Assembly: GCF_023093535.1 (NCBI RefSeq)
Contig: NZ_CP095757.1
Coordinates: 2,914,001 to 2,978,000 of the forward strand
DNA length: 64,000 nt
Reading direction: 5' to 3'
From: Halovivax limisalsi
Lineage (GTDB): Archaea > Halobacteriota > Halobacteria > Halobacteriales > Natrialbaceae
This document shows, piece by piece, positions 52,053 to 61,412 of the stretch; the stretch's first letter is position 1; the number at the start of each line of letters is the position of its first letter. Made by a program: the position numbers and the translations under genes. Below the pieces are notes generated by a model that was given only the letters and a program-made list of their open reading frames with translations, did no database searches and was not told where the DNA came from.

Positions 52053-52298
52053 ATGAAACCCGCCGAGGGATCGGGCGGTGGAGTCGGAGAGACGTCTTGC
52101 AATCGCGAGTGTTATCGGTGTGATCGCACCGTGGCACCGACGTCCCTGTTCACGATCGAGGTAGTGCCACCAGACACGCTTTCGGAGAAATACGCAGACT
52201 CCGTGCGATACTGTTGTGAGCATTGTGCAGCCGGGATGAATTTGTCCGACTTTTCTCGGCAGTGGGCAGCGACCTCCCGACAAACTGGCGAACCGTAG
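52053..52298 (+). CDS. Cysteine-rich mini-protein (CxxC...CCxxC), copy 2
   Basis: 81 residues. It shares ECYRCDR, F(T/A)IEV-type strand, PPDTLSEKYADSVRYCC and CAAGMNLSDFSRQW with the protein at 50739. The start MKPAEGSGGGVGETSC at 52053 is chosen because similarity begins shortly after. The Cys spacing (CxxC, about 33 residues, CCxxC) suggests one zinc site. Duplicated copies 1 kb apart hint at a recent local duplication with the intervening gene inserted or inverted. Function unknown. Confidence 0.72.
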   Translation: MKPAEGSGGGVGETSCNRECYRCDRTVAPTSLFTIEVVPPDTLSEKYADSVRYCCEHCAAGMNLSDFSRQWAATSRQTGEP

Positions 52299-52372
52299 GA
52301 CGGGTGATGCCCGTCATCGCTACAACCACATCCGGTTGAGAACATTGTTCATCTAATATAGAAGGTAACTAG

Positions 52373-53080
52373 CTAAGATCCCGACATCGACCAACTAGTT
52401 TTGATATCGTGGTAGTCAAGTGCGAATTTGATTCCGAGGAACAATCCGATAAAGGCACCGAAGAAGTGTGTAACGTCATCAGCACCATCCATCCTACTGA
52501 GGATAGCAACCGCTTCTTGAGTTTTGACGAGGCCAAAGAAGACGGCGGCAGAGTGGAAGGTTCTCAAGTCAATTGCACCGCCATATCCCATTTCTAGCAG
52601 ACGGCTGATTGAATGGACAAGTAGCCACGACGTGAGGCCGAATGTAACTCCGCTTGCTCCAACCGATCCTACTGATCCCATGGCAAGCGGTGCCCAGGCT
52701 GCGACATAGCCGACTCCGAGGTAGAATATGTAGAGACGGCTACGATCGTACTGGTATTCCAAGTAGGCACCAGCGACAAGCAGGACGCCAAGGTTGTCGG
52801 TCAGGTGTCTTGGTCCTTGGTGGATGAACGGTCCGATCGTTGCCGCGAGAAAGATTTTCGCCTCTCTGGAGAGCGATTCCAATAGCGCCCGCGATGTTGA
52901 GAACTCCAAAGCGTTGGCAACGAAGACTTCTGCTTGGAAGATTGCCACGAGCAGCGATAGTAGGGTGAGCGTCGCTATGACCTGATTCCGTAACCGACTG
53001 GCTATACCGAGGAATTCTATAGATGAAGAAAGTACAGCGTTCTGAAAATAGGTTGTTACTTTTGACCGATTCCCAGACAT
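52373..53080 (-). CDS. Rhomboid-family intramembrane serine protease
   Basis: 235 residues with about six membrane helices. The first loop carries GPFIHQGPRHLTDNLGVLL (the rhomboid 'H..w.Hl..N' region, with N). The catalytic Ser is in SVGASGVTFGLTSW (GxSG) and the catalytic His in DDVTHFFGAFIGLFLGI. It would cleave membrane proteins within the bilayer. It is more AT-rich than the backbone and lies just outside the 13-bp direct repeats that bracket the island. Confidence 0.88.
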   Translation of the reverse strand: MSGNRSKVTTYFQNAVLSSSIEFLGIASRLRNQVIATLTLLSLLVAIFQAEVFVANALEFSTSRALLESLSREAKIFLAATIGPFIHQGPRHLTDNLGVLLVAGAYLEYQYDRSRLYIFYLGVGYVAAWAPLAMGSVGSVGASGVTFGLTSWLLVHSISRLLEMGYGGAIDLRTFHSAAVFFGLVKTQEAVAILSRMDGADDVTHFFGAFIGLFLGIKFALDYHDIKTSWSMSGS

Positions 53081-53155
53081 TCTCAGTTATGTGGAAGACA
53101 CGGCCATACATATAAAATAACCATCCGATGGAGGTCGGATTCTCGGTATTAGTTC

Positions 53156-53168
53156 GGCCTCGGCACTC
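53156..53168 (+). repeat. 13-bp direct repeat, left copy (possible island boundary)
   Basis: GGCCTCGGCACTC also occurs at 58042-58054, same orientation. The pair encloses exactly the three AT-rich genes 53387-57935. Confidence 0.55.
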
Positions 53169-53352
53169 GAACAGGAATGACTTACCAGTACTACGTTATT
53201 ATTTAAGAAGAATCGACACCAATGAGCTACTTACCAGTATCATTATTATCTGATATAGAGTCTATCTATATGGTGTTTTCGCATTTCCGAAGTCCATCAA
53301 CACTACGGCGAGCAAGTTGATTTGTAAAACACTCTCTTGACCATCTACGAGA

Positions 53353-53360
53353 TTTTATAA
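53353..53360 (+). promoter_or_regulatory. TATA box (TTTTATAA) of the HEPN-like gene
   Basis: Located 27-34 nt before the ATG at 53387. Confidence 0.65.
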
Positions 53361-53386
53361 CGAATTCTCGCTAGCGTTTCAGTTGA

Positions 53387-54706
53387 ATGTCAGGCCAGAA
53401 GATCAAGGATATACCTCAGATCCAAGAGTTGTTGACGCAGGCTCAGTATTTTTCACGATTCGAGAAATTGTATCCTGTCTTGAAGCCGTTTCTGGGCTTG
53501 CTGGGTGTTGATGTAGCGAGTATTGAGGAGGCTTTGGACGATGCAGATATTGAGGAGTTGAAGCGGAAGGCGGAGGGTCTGGGATCGATTCCTGATCAAT
53601 TTAATGATTTGTTTGCTGATCGGGGTTGGATCATTTATGCGGATATGAATTTGGAGGAGGCGAAGGAGGCTGTTGAGAAGGCGGAAGCCGAAGGTATAGA
53701 AGCTGGTGAGGAGGTGCTGATTTCGCATTATGATCCGGATACGGTTGAGTTTAATTTGAGACGGATGCGGGCTGTTGACGCTTTTCGGCCTCGAATGGAT
53801 CTTGCGGAGAAGGCCTTAGATGATTATAGAGAGGGCCGTTATCATGCTTGTGTGCCTGTTGTTCTGGCTTTGATGGATGGGTTCGTGCAGGAGGTCTATA
53901 TGGAGGCTTATGGGTATGGCCGGAACTGGTCGAGTAAAGAGGCCCAGTTAGAGGCCTGGAATTCTCTGGTGGGCCACAGTAAGGGTTTGGAGCGGTTGCA
54001 GGAACTGCATTTGGAGTCACGCTTCAAGACTCGGACGGAGAAGATCGATGTTCCGTATCGGAATGGTATCATGCACGGGATGGACCTTGGTTATGACAAC
54101 AAGGCTGTTGCAGCGAAGGCGTGGGTTGCACTCTTTGCGTTACGCGAATGGGCGTTGAAGGCTGAAAGAAATGAACTGGAAGCCCCTGATGGAGAGGATC
54201 AGACCTTATGGGAGATGATTCAGGAGACCTATGGAACTATTCAGCGGACTGAGGAAATTAAGCAGGGAATTGATGAATGGCAGCCGCGTGAAGTGGTTGT
54301 CGGAGAGGATGTGCCTTCCAGTGGTGAGCCCGAGGACTATCCGGAAGGATCACCAGAGCAGGCCTTAGTAGAGTTTTTAACGTACTGGAAGAAGGCCAAC
54401 TATGGGTTTATGGCCCAGTCCTTAATAAAGCCGAAAAGCGGTGATTGTGAGGAGGCAGGGGAGATCCGTCGAGAGTTTGAGGACTGGAATTTGCAGTCGT
54501 TCCAATTGAAAGAGATTGACGATGTTGGTGCTGCTCGAACTGATATTACGGTAAATATCGATCTTGATGCACTTGGTCATGAATCCGGGGGCGAGGCCTG
54601 TGTGACTTTGATTCGGCTTGATAGCGAAGGCGATTCAGCAATTAGAGATAGGGGTAAGGGAACATGGACGGTTACCAATAGAATTGTGCTTAGGACGCCA
54701 GATTAA
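53387..54706 (+). CDS. HEPN-like domain protein, possible defence RNase
   Basis: 439 residues, AT-richer and with codon choice unlike the backbone. The middle domain (about residues 135-265) looks HEPN-like: MDLAEKALDDYREGRYHAC, then LALMDGFVQEVYMEAYG, and a final helix entry with PYRNGIMHGMDLG. The R225-x4-H230 motif there is the catalytic signature of HEPN ribonucleases. The N-terminal ~130 residues are helical; the C-terminal ~110 (from about 325) look like an NTF2-like/beta domain (SPEQALVEFLTYWKKANYGF). No toxin partner is adjacent. The function is inferred only. Confidence 0.7.
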   Translation: MSGQKIKDIPQIQELLTQAQYFSRFEKLYPVLKPFLGLLGVDVASIEEALDDADIEELKRKAEGLGSIPDQFNDLFADRGWIIYADMNLEEAKEAVEKAEAEGIEAGEEVLISHYDPDTVEFNLRRMRAVDAFRPRMDLAEKALDDYREGRYHACVPVVLALMDGFVQEVYMEAYGYGRNWSSKEAQLEAWNSLVGHSKGLERLQELHLESRFKTRTEKIDVPYRNGIMHGMDLGYDNKAVAAKAWVALFALREWALKAERNELEAPDGEDQTLWEMIQETYGTIQRTEEIKQGIDEWQPREVVVGEDVPSSGEPEDYPEGSPEQALVEFLTYWKKANYGFMAQSLIKPKSGDCEEAGEIRREFEDWNLQSFQLKEIDDVGAARTDITVNIDLDALGHESGGEACVTLIRLDSEGDSAIRDRGKGTWTVTNRIVLRTPD

Positions 54707-54805
54707 TTATTTGATAAAAATGGCATCATTACGGGTTCTGTAGTGGTCTACGTGGACGAACAGGAACAACTTACATGTACCATGGACGCTGTGTATAGCG
54801 TCGTT

Positions 54806-56548
54806 CTATTTGTCATCAGAGTCAAGGAGGCTATAGTACCTGTCGTTAGTTTGCTCTTCAAAGTTTGCTACCCATTCACTGAACCCGAGCGGACTCCCCC
54901 CTGTAAAACTCTCACACACCTTTTGATACTTAGCCTTACCTTCATCCACTTTTTGACTTGGCAGGCCGTGACCTTCCCGTGTTACTACTCCAGTCCGTCC
55001 CTCACTCTGTAATCTCTCAAATGCCTTTTGTACGACGATTGGATCACTGTTCCACATAACTCTAGCAAGCCTGTCTGGCCAGAGCCACTTTGTGTCTTGA
55101 TTGATCAAATAGTCCTCATAAGCTGTCTCAATAAATGCCTGACAAAGGAGAACAGCGTATTCCTCGGCAGGCGTTTTCGCGGCATCAAGACAAACCCTCT
55201 TCCAACTGGATGAATAGTTTGCAACAGCAATTGGATACTCACCGTTCTCCTTTCGGTATTTGAGTATCTGATTTGATGTTTTAACATAGCTGTTCCTCCA
55301 CTCTAAAAAGGCTCTTACCAGCTCCTCATTTGCTCGATCATGAGGAGTGAACTGCCAAGTCCAGTCGACATCCAATTCTGGTAGGTGACTTCCGTAGTAG
55401 TCTAATATATTTGAGTGGATATCCTTGAGAGTTCCATCGAAGTATCTGAGCATGAAATCATCCATCGCCCATTTGTCAAGGTTGCGGCGGAAAATCAGAT
55501 CTTTTTGATGGTCCGCCGCTGACAAGACCCGATTCAAATTTCTTGGATCTGGTTGTTTACTGGTGGCTTTCAACAGCTTAGCGAATGCACTGAAACCCTC
55601 TTTTCGAAAAGAATTCCCCTCAGTGTCGTTAGGCGCCTCACGGATTGCATTTGATACCCCCCAAGCTGCATCAGCTGCAATGAAACTCCGGTAATTATCT
55701 ACTCCAGTAACACCGATTTCAGTAATTACTGAAATCGCCTCTTTGAGCAGTTCATTCTCTCCATGTTCAAACGCGTGAATAGCGATTTCCGGAAGAAACT
55801 CGTCTAAAGGCTTCTTGACAAGTTCTTTTGACTCTTGAGTACTCCCTCTAAGTTGAAGATCACCAGTCCCACTTAATTCGGAGATAGTCCTCGTTGCCAC
55901 GTGTTCAAACCGATTGAGCCCCCGCTCTGCAGTTGTCCACTCACTAGATGAGATTGCAGACATAATAAGTGAGTACAGCGGATGGAGGGGATGGACAGTA
56001 CCGACTCCATCCTCTATCATAGCTTCAACCTGTGCATAGTACTTTTTTGGCTGTAAGTCTGCAGCAAAGGCCTTGAGAATTCCTTCAGGGGTACTCCTTT
56101 CTAGAATCTCGGTGATGAACACGTACAACGATCCAACGGCAACTATCGCAAGTCCTCCCGCAAAATAGACTCCCACTGTAAATGACGACGCTGATTCTGG
56201 GACATTGTACAGCAAGAGAAGATCGACGCCAATAGAGAAGACAAACACCACAAATGTATATCTGAAAACCGAGGCGTCAGTGAACAGGTGAATCATTCTA
56301 GGAGAATATCGCTGAGCGATTAGCTGAATGCCTAAGACAGTTACAGAGAAGACAATTGCAAGAACACCCGCTTGAGTAGTGGCAAGCGCATTCAGGACGG
56401 ATCTGGTATTCTCCTCAGAAAAACCAAACCGGAGAAGCAAACCAAGCAGTGCAAACAGAACCGGGACGATCACAGAAAACCAGAGCAATTTGTTAGGGAG
56501 CTCTCCGAAAAACCGTTTCCAGTACTGAAGTGAGAGGATCTGCGTCAT
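54806..56548 (-). CDS. DUF2254-like membrane protein with large soluble domain
   Basis: 580 residues. Four N-terminal helices (about 20-40, 58-78, 97-115, 125-147) contain the DUF2254-like core ATTQAGVLAIVFSVTVLGIQ and AQRYSPRMIHLFTDASVF. The remaining ~430 residues are a helical cytoplasmic domain rich in Glu/Lys/Trp (for example SSEWTTAERGLNRFEHVATR) with no recognisable catalytic motif. It converges on the HEPN-like gene and belongs to the same AT-rich segment. It could be a membrane effector or sensor, but this is not shown. Confidence 0.75.
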   Translation of the reverse strand: MTQILSLQYWKRFFGELPNKLLWFSVIVPVLFALLGLLLRFGFSEENTRSVLNALATTQAGVLAIVFSVTVLGIQLIAQRYSPRMIHLFTDASVFRYTFVVFVFSIGVDLLLLYNVPESASSFTVGVYFAGGLAIVAVGSLYVFITEILERSTPEGILKAFAADLQPKKYYAQVEAMIEDGVGTVHPLHPLYSLIMSAISSSEWTTAERGLNRFEHVATRTISELSGTGDLQLRGSTQESKELVKKPLDEFLPEIAIHAFEHGENELLKEAISVITEIGVTGVDNYRSFIAADAAWGVSNAIREAPNDTEGNSFRKEGFSAFAKLLKATSKQPDPRNLNRVLSAADHQKDLIFRRNLDKWAMDDFMLRYFDGTLKDIHSNILDYYGSHLPELDVDWTWQFTPHDRANEELVRAFLEWRNSYVKTSNQILKYRKENGEYPIAVANYSSSWKRVCLDAAKTPAEEYAVLLCQAFIETAYEDYLINQDTKWLWPDRLARVMWNSDPIVVQKAFERLQSEGRTGVVTREGHGLPSQKVDEGKAKYQKVCESFTGGSPLGFSEWVANFEEQTNDRYYSLLDSDDK

Positions 56549-56894
56549 GATTTGGGTGGTTTTTCTAGAATTTCCATCCGGTGGACTTGTATTTTGCTAC
56601 CTCGGGTTCAATAGAGAAATCTACTGGAGAACACGACGAGTACCGATTCTTAGTAGGTGTGATTATGTGTTTGGTCGCTAGAACCCGTATTAACGATGGC
56701 AGATAGGATTTAAACGGCGACAGCGCGGGAATTGATGACTCATAATCCGGAGGGGAAATCGATCGACGGTCGACAATAAATATATCCTACGTACTCATGG
56801 GCCTCTGATCCACCCGTAAAAACCTGGAATTCATCTTCAAAAACTGGCATCTGAGGGCGGTCCACTGTGTCTCGTTTCACCTACGAACATTAGT
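56549..56894. other. 346-bp AT-rich gap inside the island
   Basis: No gene supported. It contains AATAAATATATCC (about 56777-56789) and GATTTAAACG (about 56707-56716), both TATA-like; the DUF2254-like gene would be read to the left from here. The nuclease-like gene ends at 56895. Confidence 0.4.
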
Positions 56895-57935
56895 TCAGTA
56901 CTGGTGCTCGAAACGGATCTCACTATATTTATATGAGTATGACTTGATACCTTCTTCTTCGCACTGCGACTGGAGATCGGCGGGTGCCACATACGTCTGA
57001 TCGCCCCATTCCTTTTCGAGGTGTTTGAGGAATGCAATGGAGATTTCACGCTCGTCCTCTCCATCTTGAGCGGCTTCAAGAACGACTGCCAGATCGGGAT
57101 CATCGTAATCTGGCTTGATGACGTAATCTCCTGGTGTGAACGGGTTCTCTGGGTACTCGAGGTTTGTGTGCTTGTAGGTGTAGAGTTTGATATTCTGATC
57201 ATCACAATAGGAAGCTAACTTCGCCGGGTGGATTTCGCGCCAGTTGCCAGGACCCTCATCAAGCATATCCGGGAACGCGACATTGACCGCTTCACCGTCC
57301 ATCTCCTGCCCGTAAGCGGTGGTGTTTTTCTCGGGCGGTAACACCTCAACGACGACCGCGACCGACCCATCATCGTCGCCTTTCTTCACAACCCGGTCAC
57401 CGGGCGTGAACGGATTCTCGGGTTTCTGGTTCAGATGAGCGGTATTCGGTCCCAGATCGTGTAACTCGTTCATCGGACGAGCCGCCAGGTGGGCCAGTTT
57501 CTCAGGTTCCTCACCAGAGTACGCTTCCTGCGTCTTCACTTTCGACTTGAGCGTTTCAGTCCGTTCCCAGCCGAGGAGGATAAGAGCATCCTCGTTGTCT
57601 CGATGCCAGACCATCACTATGATGTCGTCGTCCGGGTCGTTTTCCAGAAGGGCAGCAGGACGGAACGCAGAGACATCGCGCGACGTTTTCACGTCGATTT
57701 CGTAGCCGAAGACTTCGAAGTCGTGCCCGGAGAAGCTTTCAGGATTGCACCGACGAATAGCCTCTTCGTTTTGCCACTCCCACATTTCCACCGGAAGGTA
57801 CTCGCGACAGAACTGCTCGAACGCAAGTTCACCGAGGTTTCCGATACGTTTGACGTCACGATCGTCTGCGCCTTGAATAACCGCCTGATGATGTGCCCGC
57901 GCTCGGTCGATTTCTTCCGGTGTGTAGAGATACAT
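56895..57935 (-). CDS. PD-(D/E)XK nuclease-like protein with two C-terminal repeat domains
   Basis: 346 residues. The N-terminal domain shows GNLGELAFEQFCREYL (Glu36), then GHDFEVFGYEIDVKTSRD with D72, D81 and K83 in the spacing of a PD-(D/E)XK active site. Residues about 172-250 and 265-346 are two related domains, each opening with PENPFTPGDxVxK and ending in a YxYK strand (LYTYKHTN; SYSYKYSE). Restriction-like or Mrr-like DNA cleavage is plausible. It is the last of three AT-rich genes and lies inside the direct repeats. Confidence 0.72.
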   Translation of the reverse strand: MYLYTPEEIDRARAHHQAVIQGADDRDVKRIGNLGELAFEQFCREYLPVEMWEWQNEEAIRRCNPESFSGHDFEVFGYEIDVKTSRDVSAFRPAALLENDPDDDIIVMVWHRDNEDALILLGWERTETLKSKVKTQEAYSGEEPEKLAHLAARPMNELHDLGPNTAHLNQKPENPFTPGDRVVKKGDDDGSVAVVVEVLPPEKNTTAYGQEMDGEAVNVAFPDMLDEGPGNWREIHPAKLASYCDDQNIKLYTYKHTNLEYPENPFTPGDYVIKPDYDDPDLAVVLEAAQDGEDEREISIAFLKHLEKEWGDQTYVAPADLQSQCEEEGIKSYSYKYSEIRFEHQY

Positions 57936-58041
57936 TATACTTTGATTATCTGTTAGTCAAATGTATCTTACCCACTGACGGGCCTCGGAGGAATTTTAGT
58001 AAATAGTTCTCGCACAGAGAGGTTCGTACATGTAAATCGGT

Positions 58042-58054
58042 GGCCTCGGCACTC
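58042..58054 (+). repeat. 13-bp direct repeat, right copy (possible island boundary)
   Basis: Second copy of GGCCTCGGCACTC, 4886 bp from the first. GC content rises sharply just after it. Confidence 0.55.
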
Positions 58055-58161
58055 ATAGGGCTCCTCATCACCGGTTGCCGAGACCGGTTCGGCCCGGGTG
58101 CGTCGTCATCGGCCGGTCGCGACTTCGCCCGAAGTCCCTAAGTCTCTGTCGCCGTCTGCGA

Positions 58162-60432
58162 TCAGTCCTCGACGAACCGTACGCCCGAGATGTCGAACCG
58201 GGCCCCACCCTGATCGCTTTCGCCCGCTTCGATCGACCAGTCGTGGGCGTCGACGATCCGCGAGACGATACCCAGTCCGAAGCCGGTCCCGTCGCTCGCG
58301 GTGGTGTAGCCCACGTCGAAGACGGTCTCGCGCTCGTCGGGCGGGATCCCCGGTCCCGAATCCGCGACGAAGAACCCGTCGTCGGTCTCGCCGACGGTGA
58401 CGGTCAGCTCCGCCGTGGACCCGTCGTCGGGAACGCCGTGTTCGAGCGCGTTTCGAAAGAGGTTCTCGAAGCACTCCTGGAGGCGGTCGCGGTCGGCGCG
58501 GATGATTGTATCGACGGACAGGTCAAGTGTGGCGCCGTCGGTTTCGACCATCTCCCAGGCCGCCGCGGCGACGTGGCCGAGATCGACCGCTTCGGCGTCG
58601 GCGACGGATTCGCCCTGTCGAGCGAGCGCGAGCAGGTCGTCGATCATGGCTTCCATTCGGTCGAGGGCCGTCTCGCACTCGGCGAGCGGTTCGGCCGCGC
58701 CGTCGCCATCGGCGCGGGCGGTCTCGAGATAGCCGCGGGCCACGGTGAGCGGGTTTCGGAGGTCGTGACTGACGACCCCCGCGAACTCTTCGAGGCGCTC
58801 GTTCTGGCGCTCGAGTTCGCGCATCGTCCGCCGACGGGTCAGTTCGTAGCGCAGCCACTGGGCGAACAGTTTCACGAGCGTTCGTTCGGCGTCGGTGAAC
58901 GCCCGACCGCGGGGCTCCGTCGCGGCGAAACAGAGCGTTCCCCAGGTTTCGCCGTCGACGACGATGGTCGATCCGACGTAACTGCCGAGTTCGAACGCCT
59001 GGTAGGCGGGATCGTCCTCCCACCCCTCGGCGACGGCGTCGGCGACGGTGACGATCCCGTCACTCGCGACCGTCTTGCGACAGTAGGCTTCGGAGAGCGG
59101 GCAGCTCTCGCCGGGCTGGAGGCGGTCGTGATCGCTCTTCGCGTGCACGATCGACTGCGTGCCGTCCTCGATCCGGGTCACGAACCCGTACGGCAGGTCG
59201 AGGTGCTCGCGCCCGAGGTCGAGCAACGTGGTGATTTTCGCCTCGAAATCGGATGCCGTATCGGTCGCGACCTCGTACAGCCCCTCCAGGGCGGAGACGT
59301 TCGCCTCCAGATCCCGCTCGGCACGCCGCAGGTCGGTTACGTCCGACAGCGTAACCGAGAGGCCCGTTCGATCGGGGTAGATGCGGATCTCGAGCCACTG
59401 GTTCGACCCCGGGACGTACTCGGTCGTCCGGACGGCCGTCCCTCCGCTGCGGACGCGATCGAGGTCGGTGGCGAGGGAGCCGTCGTCGGTCGGCAGGATC
59501 GAGTCGATCGGATCACCGACCAGCTCTTCCACGGGGCGACCCAGCAGTTCCGCAGCGCGGTCGTTGGCGTGGTCGCATCGACCGTCCGAATCGACGGCGA
59601 GGTAGCCGTCGGCCACGCGATCGAGTATCTCGTCCCGTTCGTGTTCGAGCGCTTTCCGGTCGGAGATGTCGCGAATGACGCCGGTGAACTGGTGGGTCCC
59701 GCCCACCGTCGCCTCGCCGAAGGACACGGCGATCGGAACCTCGTGACCGTCGGCGTGGCGTGCGGGCAGCTCGACAAGCGACCAGTCGAGCGTCCGCTCG
59801 CCGGTTCGGAGGTAGGACGCGATCGCCTCGAAGTGTTCGTCCCGGTGTGAGTCGGGCATCAGCGTGGCGAGCGATTCGCCTTCGAGCGCCGACGCGTCGT
59901 ACCCGAGTATGTCACCGAGGGTCTCGTTCGCGTATCGGATCCGGCTCCGGTCGTCGATCGTCACCACGCCGAAGTCGCTATCCTCGGTGAATGCCCTGAA
60001 CCTGGCCCGGTCGCGCTCGAGGGCGTGTCGGTCCGTGAGGCGATCGATCGCCCGGCAGAGCTGTGACGCGAGTCGGCGGCCGTCGGCGGCCGCCTCCGTG
60101 CCGATGCACACGATCGCACCGGTATCGATCGCGGCCGCGGCCAGGGACTCATCGTCGGTGACGACGGCGACGGGGATTCGAGCGGGGACCGCAACGATTG
60201 CCTCGATTACGTCGATCGGATTCGCGAGGGAACTCGTCTCGAGGACGACGCAGTCGACCTCGCGAGCGCGGACGGCCTCGAGGACGGGTTCCGGGTCGGG
60301 TGCCCGCGAGACCGAGAGCCGGTCCGCGGCCCGTTCCAGTGCGAGGGGGAGTTCGTCGGAGGCGCCGACGTAGTGGACCGATACCGCCTCGTCCCGATTG
60401 GGAGCGGTTGTCGTAGTGGGGGTCTCAACCAT
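58162..60432 (-). CDS. PAS/GAF sensor histidine kinase
   Basis: 756 residues from MVETPTTTT (60432). This start is preferred because a TATTAAC-type TATA near 60466 is too close to an in-frame start at 60453. The layout is: receiver-like N-terminal domain (to about 140), PAS 1 (RFRAFTEDSDFGVVTIDDRS on), PAS 2 (ILDRVADGYLAVDSDGRC on), a GAF domain (about 390-540, LYEVATDTASDFEAK to ERTLVKLFAQ), HisKA with SHDLRNPLTVARGYLE, and HATPase with NLFRNALEHG and GTGFGLGI. Cytoplasmic, no membrane helices. Signal unknown; no response regulator adjacent. Confidence 0.92.
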   Translation of the reverse strand: MVETPTTTTAPNRDEAVSVHYVGASDELPLALERAADRLSVSRAPDPEPVLEAVRAREVDCVVLETSSLANPIDVIEAIVAVPARIPVAVVTDDESLAAAAIDTGAIVCIGTEAAADGRRLASQLCRAIDRLTDRHALERDRARFRAFTEDSDFGVVTIDDRSRIRYANETLGDILGYDASALEGESLATLMPDSHRDEHFEAIASYLRTGERTLDWSLVELPARHADGHEVPIAVSFGEATVGGTHQFTGVIRDISDRKALEHERDEILDRVADGYLAVDSDGRCDHANDRAAELLGRPVEELVGDPIDSILPTDDGSLATDLDRVRSGGTAVRTTEYVPGSNQWLEIRIYPDRTGLSVTLSDVTDLRRAERDLEANVSALEGLYEVATDTASDFEAKITTLLDLGREHLDLPYGFVTRIEDGTQSIVHAKSDHDRLQPGESCPLSEAYCRKTVASDGIVTVADAVAEGWEDDPAYQAFELGSYVGSTIVVDGETWGTLCFAATEPRGRAFTDAERTLVKLFAQWLRYELTRRRTMRELERQNERLEEFAGVVSHDLRNPLTVARGYLETARADGDGAAEPLAECETALDRMEAMIDDLLALARQGESVADAEAVDLGHVAAAAWEMVETDGATLDLSVDTIIRADRDRLQECFENLFRNALEHGVPDDGSTAELTVTVGETDDGFFVADSGPGIPPDERETVFDVGYTTASDGTGFGLGIVSRIVDAHDWSIEAGESDQGGARFDISGVRFVED

Positions 60433-60570
60433 CTCGATGGATACGGGGGTCACGTCGCGCCACGTTAATAGTCTCGTGGCCGAAGCGCGGTTTTTCGTCG
60501 GCGCCCCGTCCCAGGACCAGGATTCGCGAGTGTGAACGATCGGCTCCGAGCGAATCGGTCCGCCGTGTAC

Positions 60571-61338
60571 CTACAACCCCGTCGGCACGTCGAGGTACGT
60601 CGTCTCCAGTCCCCAGTCGTCGACCAGCGCTTGCAACGACCGCACGCCGAAGGTCTCCGTCGCGTAGTGCCCGGCGAGCACGACGTGAATCCCGGCCTCT
60701 CGGGCTTCGTGGTAGACCTTCCCCTTCCCCTCGCCCGTGATCAGCGCGTCGACCTCCGCAGCGACGGCCTCGTCGAGCCAGTCGGTGCCGCTGCCGGTCA
60801 GCACCGCCACGTTCTCGATCCGGTCGGGCCCGAAGTCGAGCAGCCGGACGCCTCCCGCACCGGTGTCCAGCTCGTCTGCGAGCGTGTCCCGAAGCTCCCC
60901 GGGCGCGAACGCATCTGTCGCGACGCCGCGCTGACCGACGTACTCCGGGCCGAGTTCGCCGAAGGGCTCCCGGTCGGTCAGCCCGAGAACGTCCGCCACC
61001 CCGGCGGCGTTGCCCAGTTCCTGGTGGCCGTCCAGCGGCAGGTGCGAGACGTACAGCGCGAGATCGTTCTCGATCAGCGGCGCGATGCGCCCGTACTGAC
61101 GGCCGGTGACGCGCTCGATGCCGCCCCACGAGAGGCCGTGGTGGGTGACGAGCAGGTCCGCATCCGCGTCGGCCGCCGCCGCGATCGTCTCGCGGACGCC
61201 GTCGACCGCGAACGCGACGCGCTCGATGTCGGCCTCCTCGGGCCCGACCTGCAGGCCGTTCGCGCTCGCGTCCAGGTCCGCGTAGTCGGCCGTTCGCAGC
61301 TCCTCGTCGAGTCGGTCGACGAGTTCGGTGAGGTGCAT
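60571..61338 (-). CDS. Nif3-like dinuclear metal-centre protein
   Basis: 255 residues. Metal-binding His are visible in LLVTHHGLSWGG, and SHLPLDGHQELGNAAGVADV is the conserved Nif3 region. Later GTDWLDEAVAAEVDALITGE and VVLAGHYATETFGV complete the second half-domain (the family's second metal-ligand set). The family forms hexamers with two metal ions per subunit. Its biological role is still debated (GTP cyclohydrolase I type 2-like in some cases). Confidence 0.9.
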   Translation of the reverse strand: MHLTELVDRLDEELRTADYADLDASANGLQVGPEEADIERVAFAVDGVRETIAAAADADADLLVTHHGLSWGGIERVTGRQYGRIAPLIENDLALYVSHLPLDGHQELGNAAGVADVLGLTDREPFGELGPEYVGQRGVATDAFAPGELRDTLADELDTGAGGVRLLDFGPDRIENVAVLTGSGTDWLDEAVAAEVDALITGEGKGKVYHEAREAGIHVVLAGHYATETFGVRSLQALVDDWGLETTYLDVPTGL

Positions 61339-61412
61339 GGGCGTGGATTGGGCGGCGGGCGTGTTAGTCGATTGGATCTGGGCCGATACGTGTCCTCACC
61401 AGAACGACCCTC

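Larger units (their letters stand above)
53081..53386. other. 306-bp AT-rich promoter region at the island's left edge
   Basis: No gene seen. It contains the left copy of the 13-bp repeat GGCCTCGGCACTC (53156-53168) and several AT-rich stretches, including the TATA box for the gene at 53387. Confidence 0.5.
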
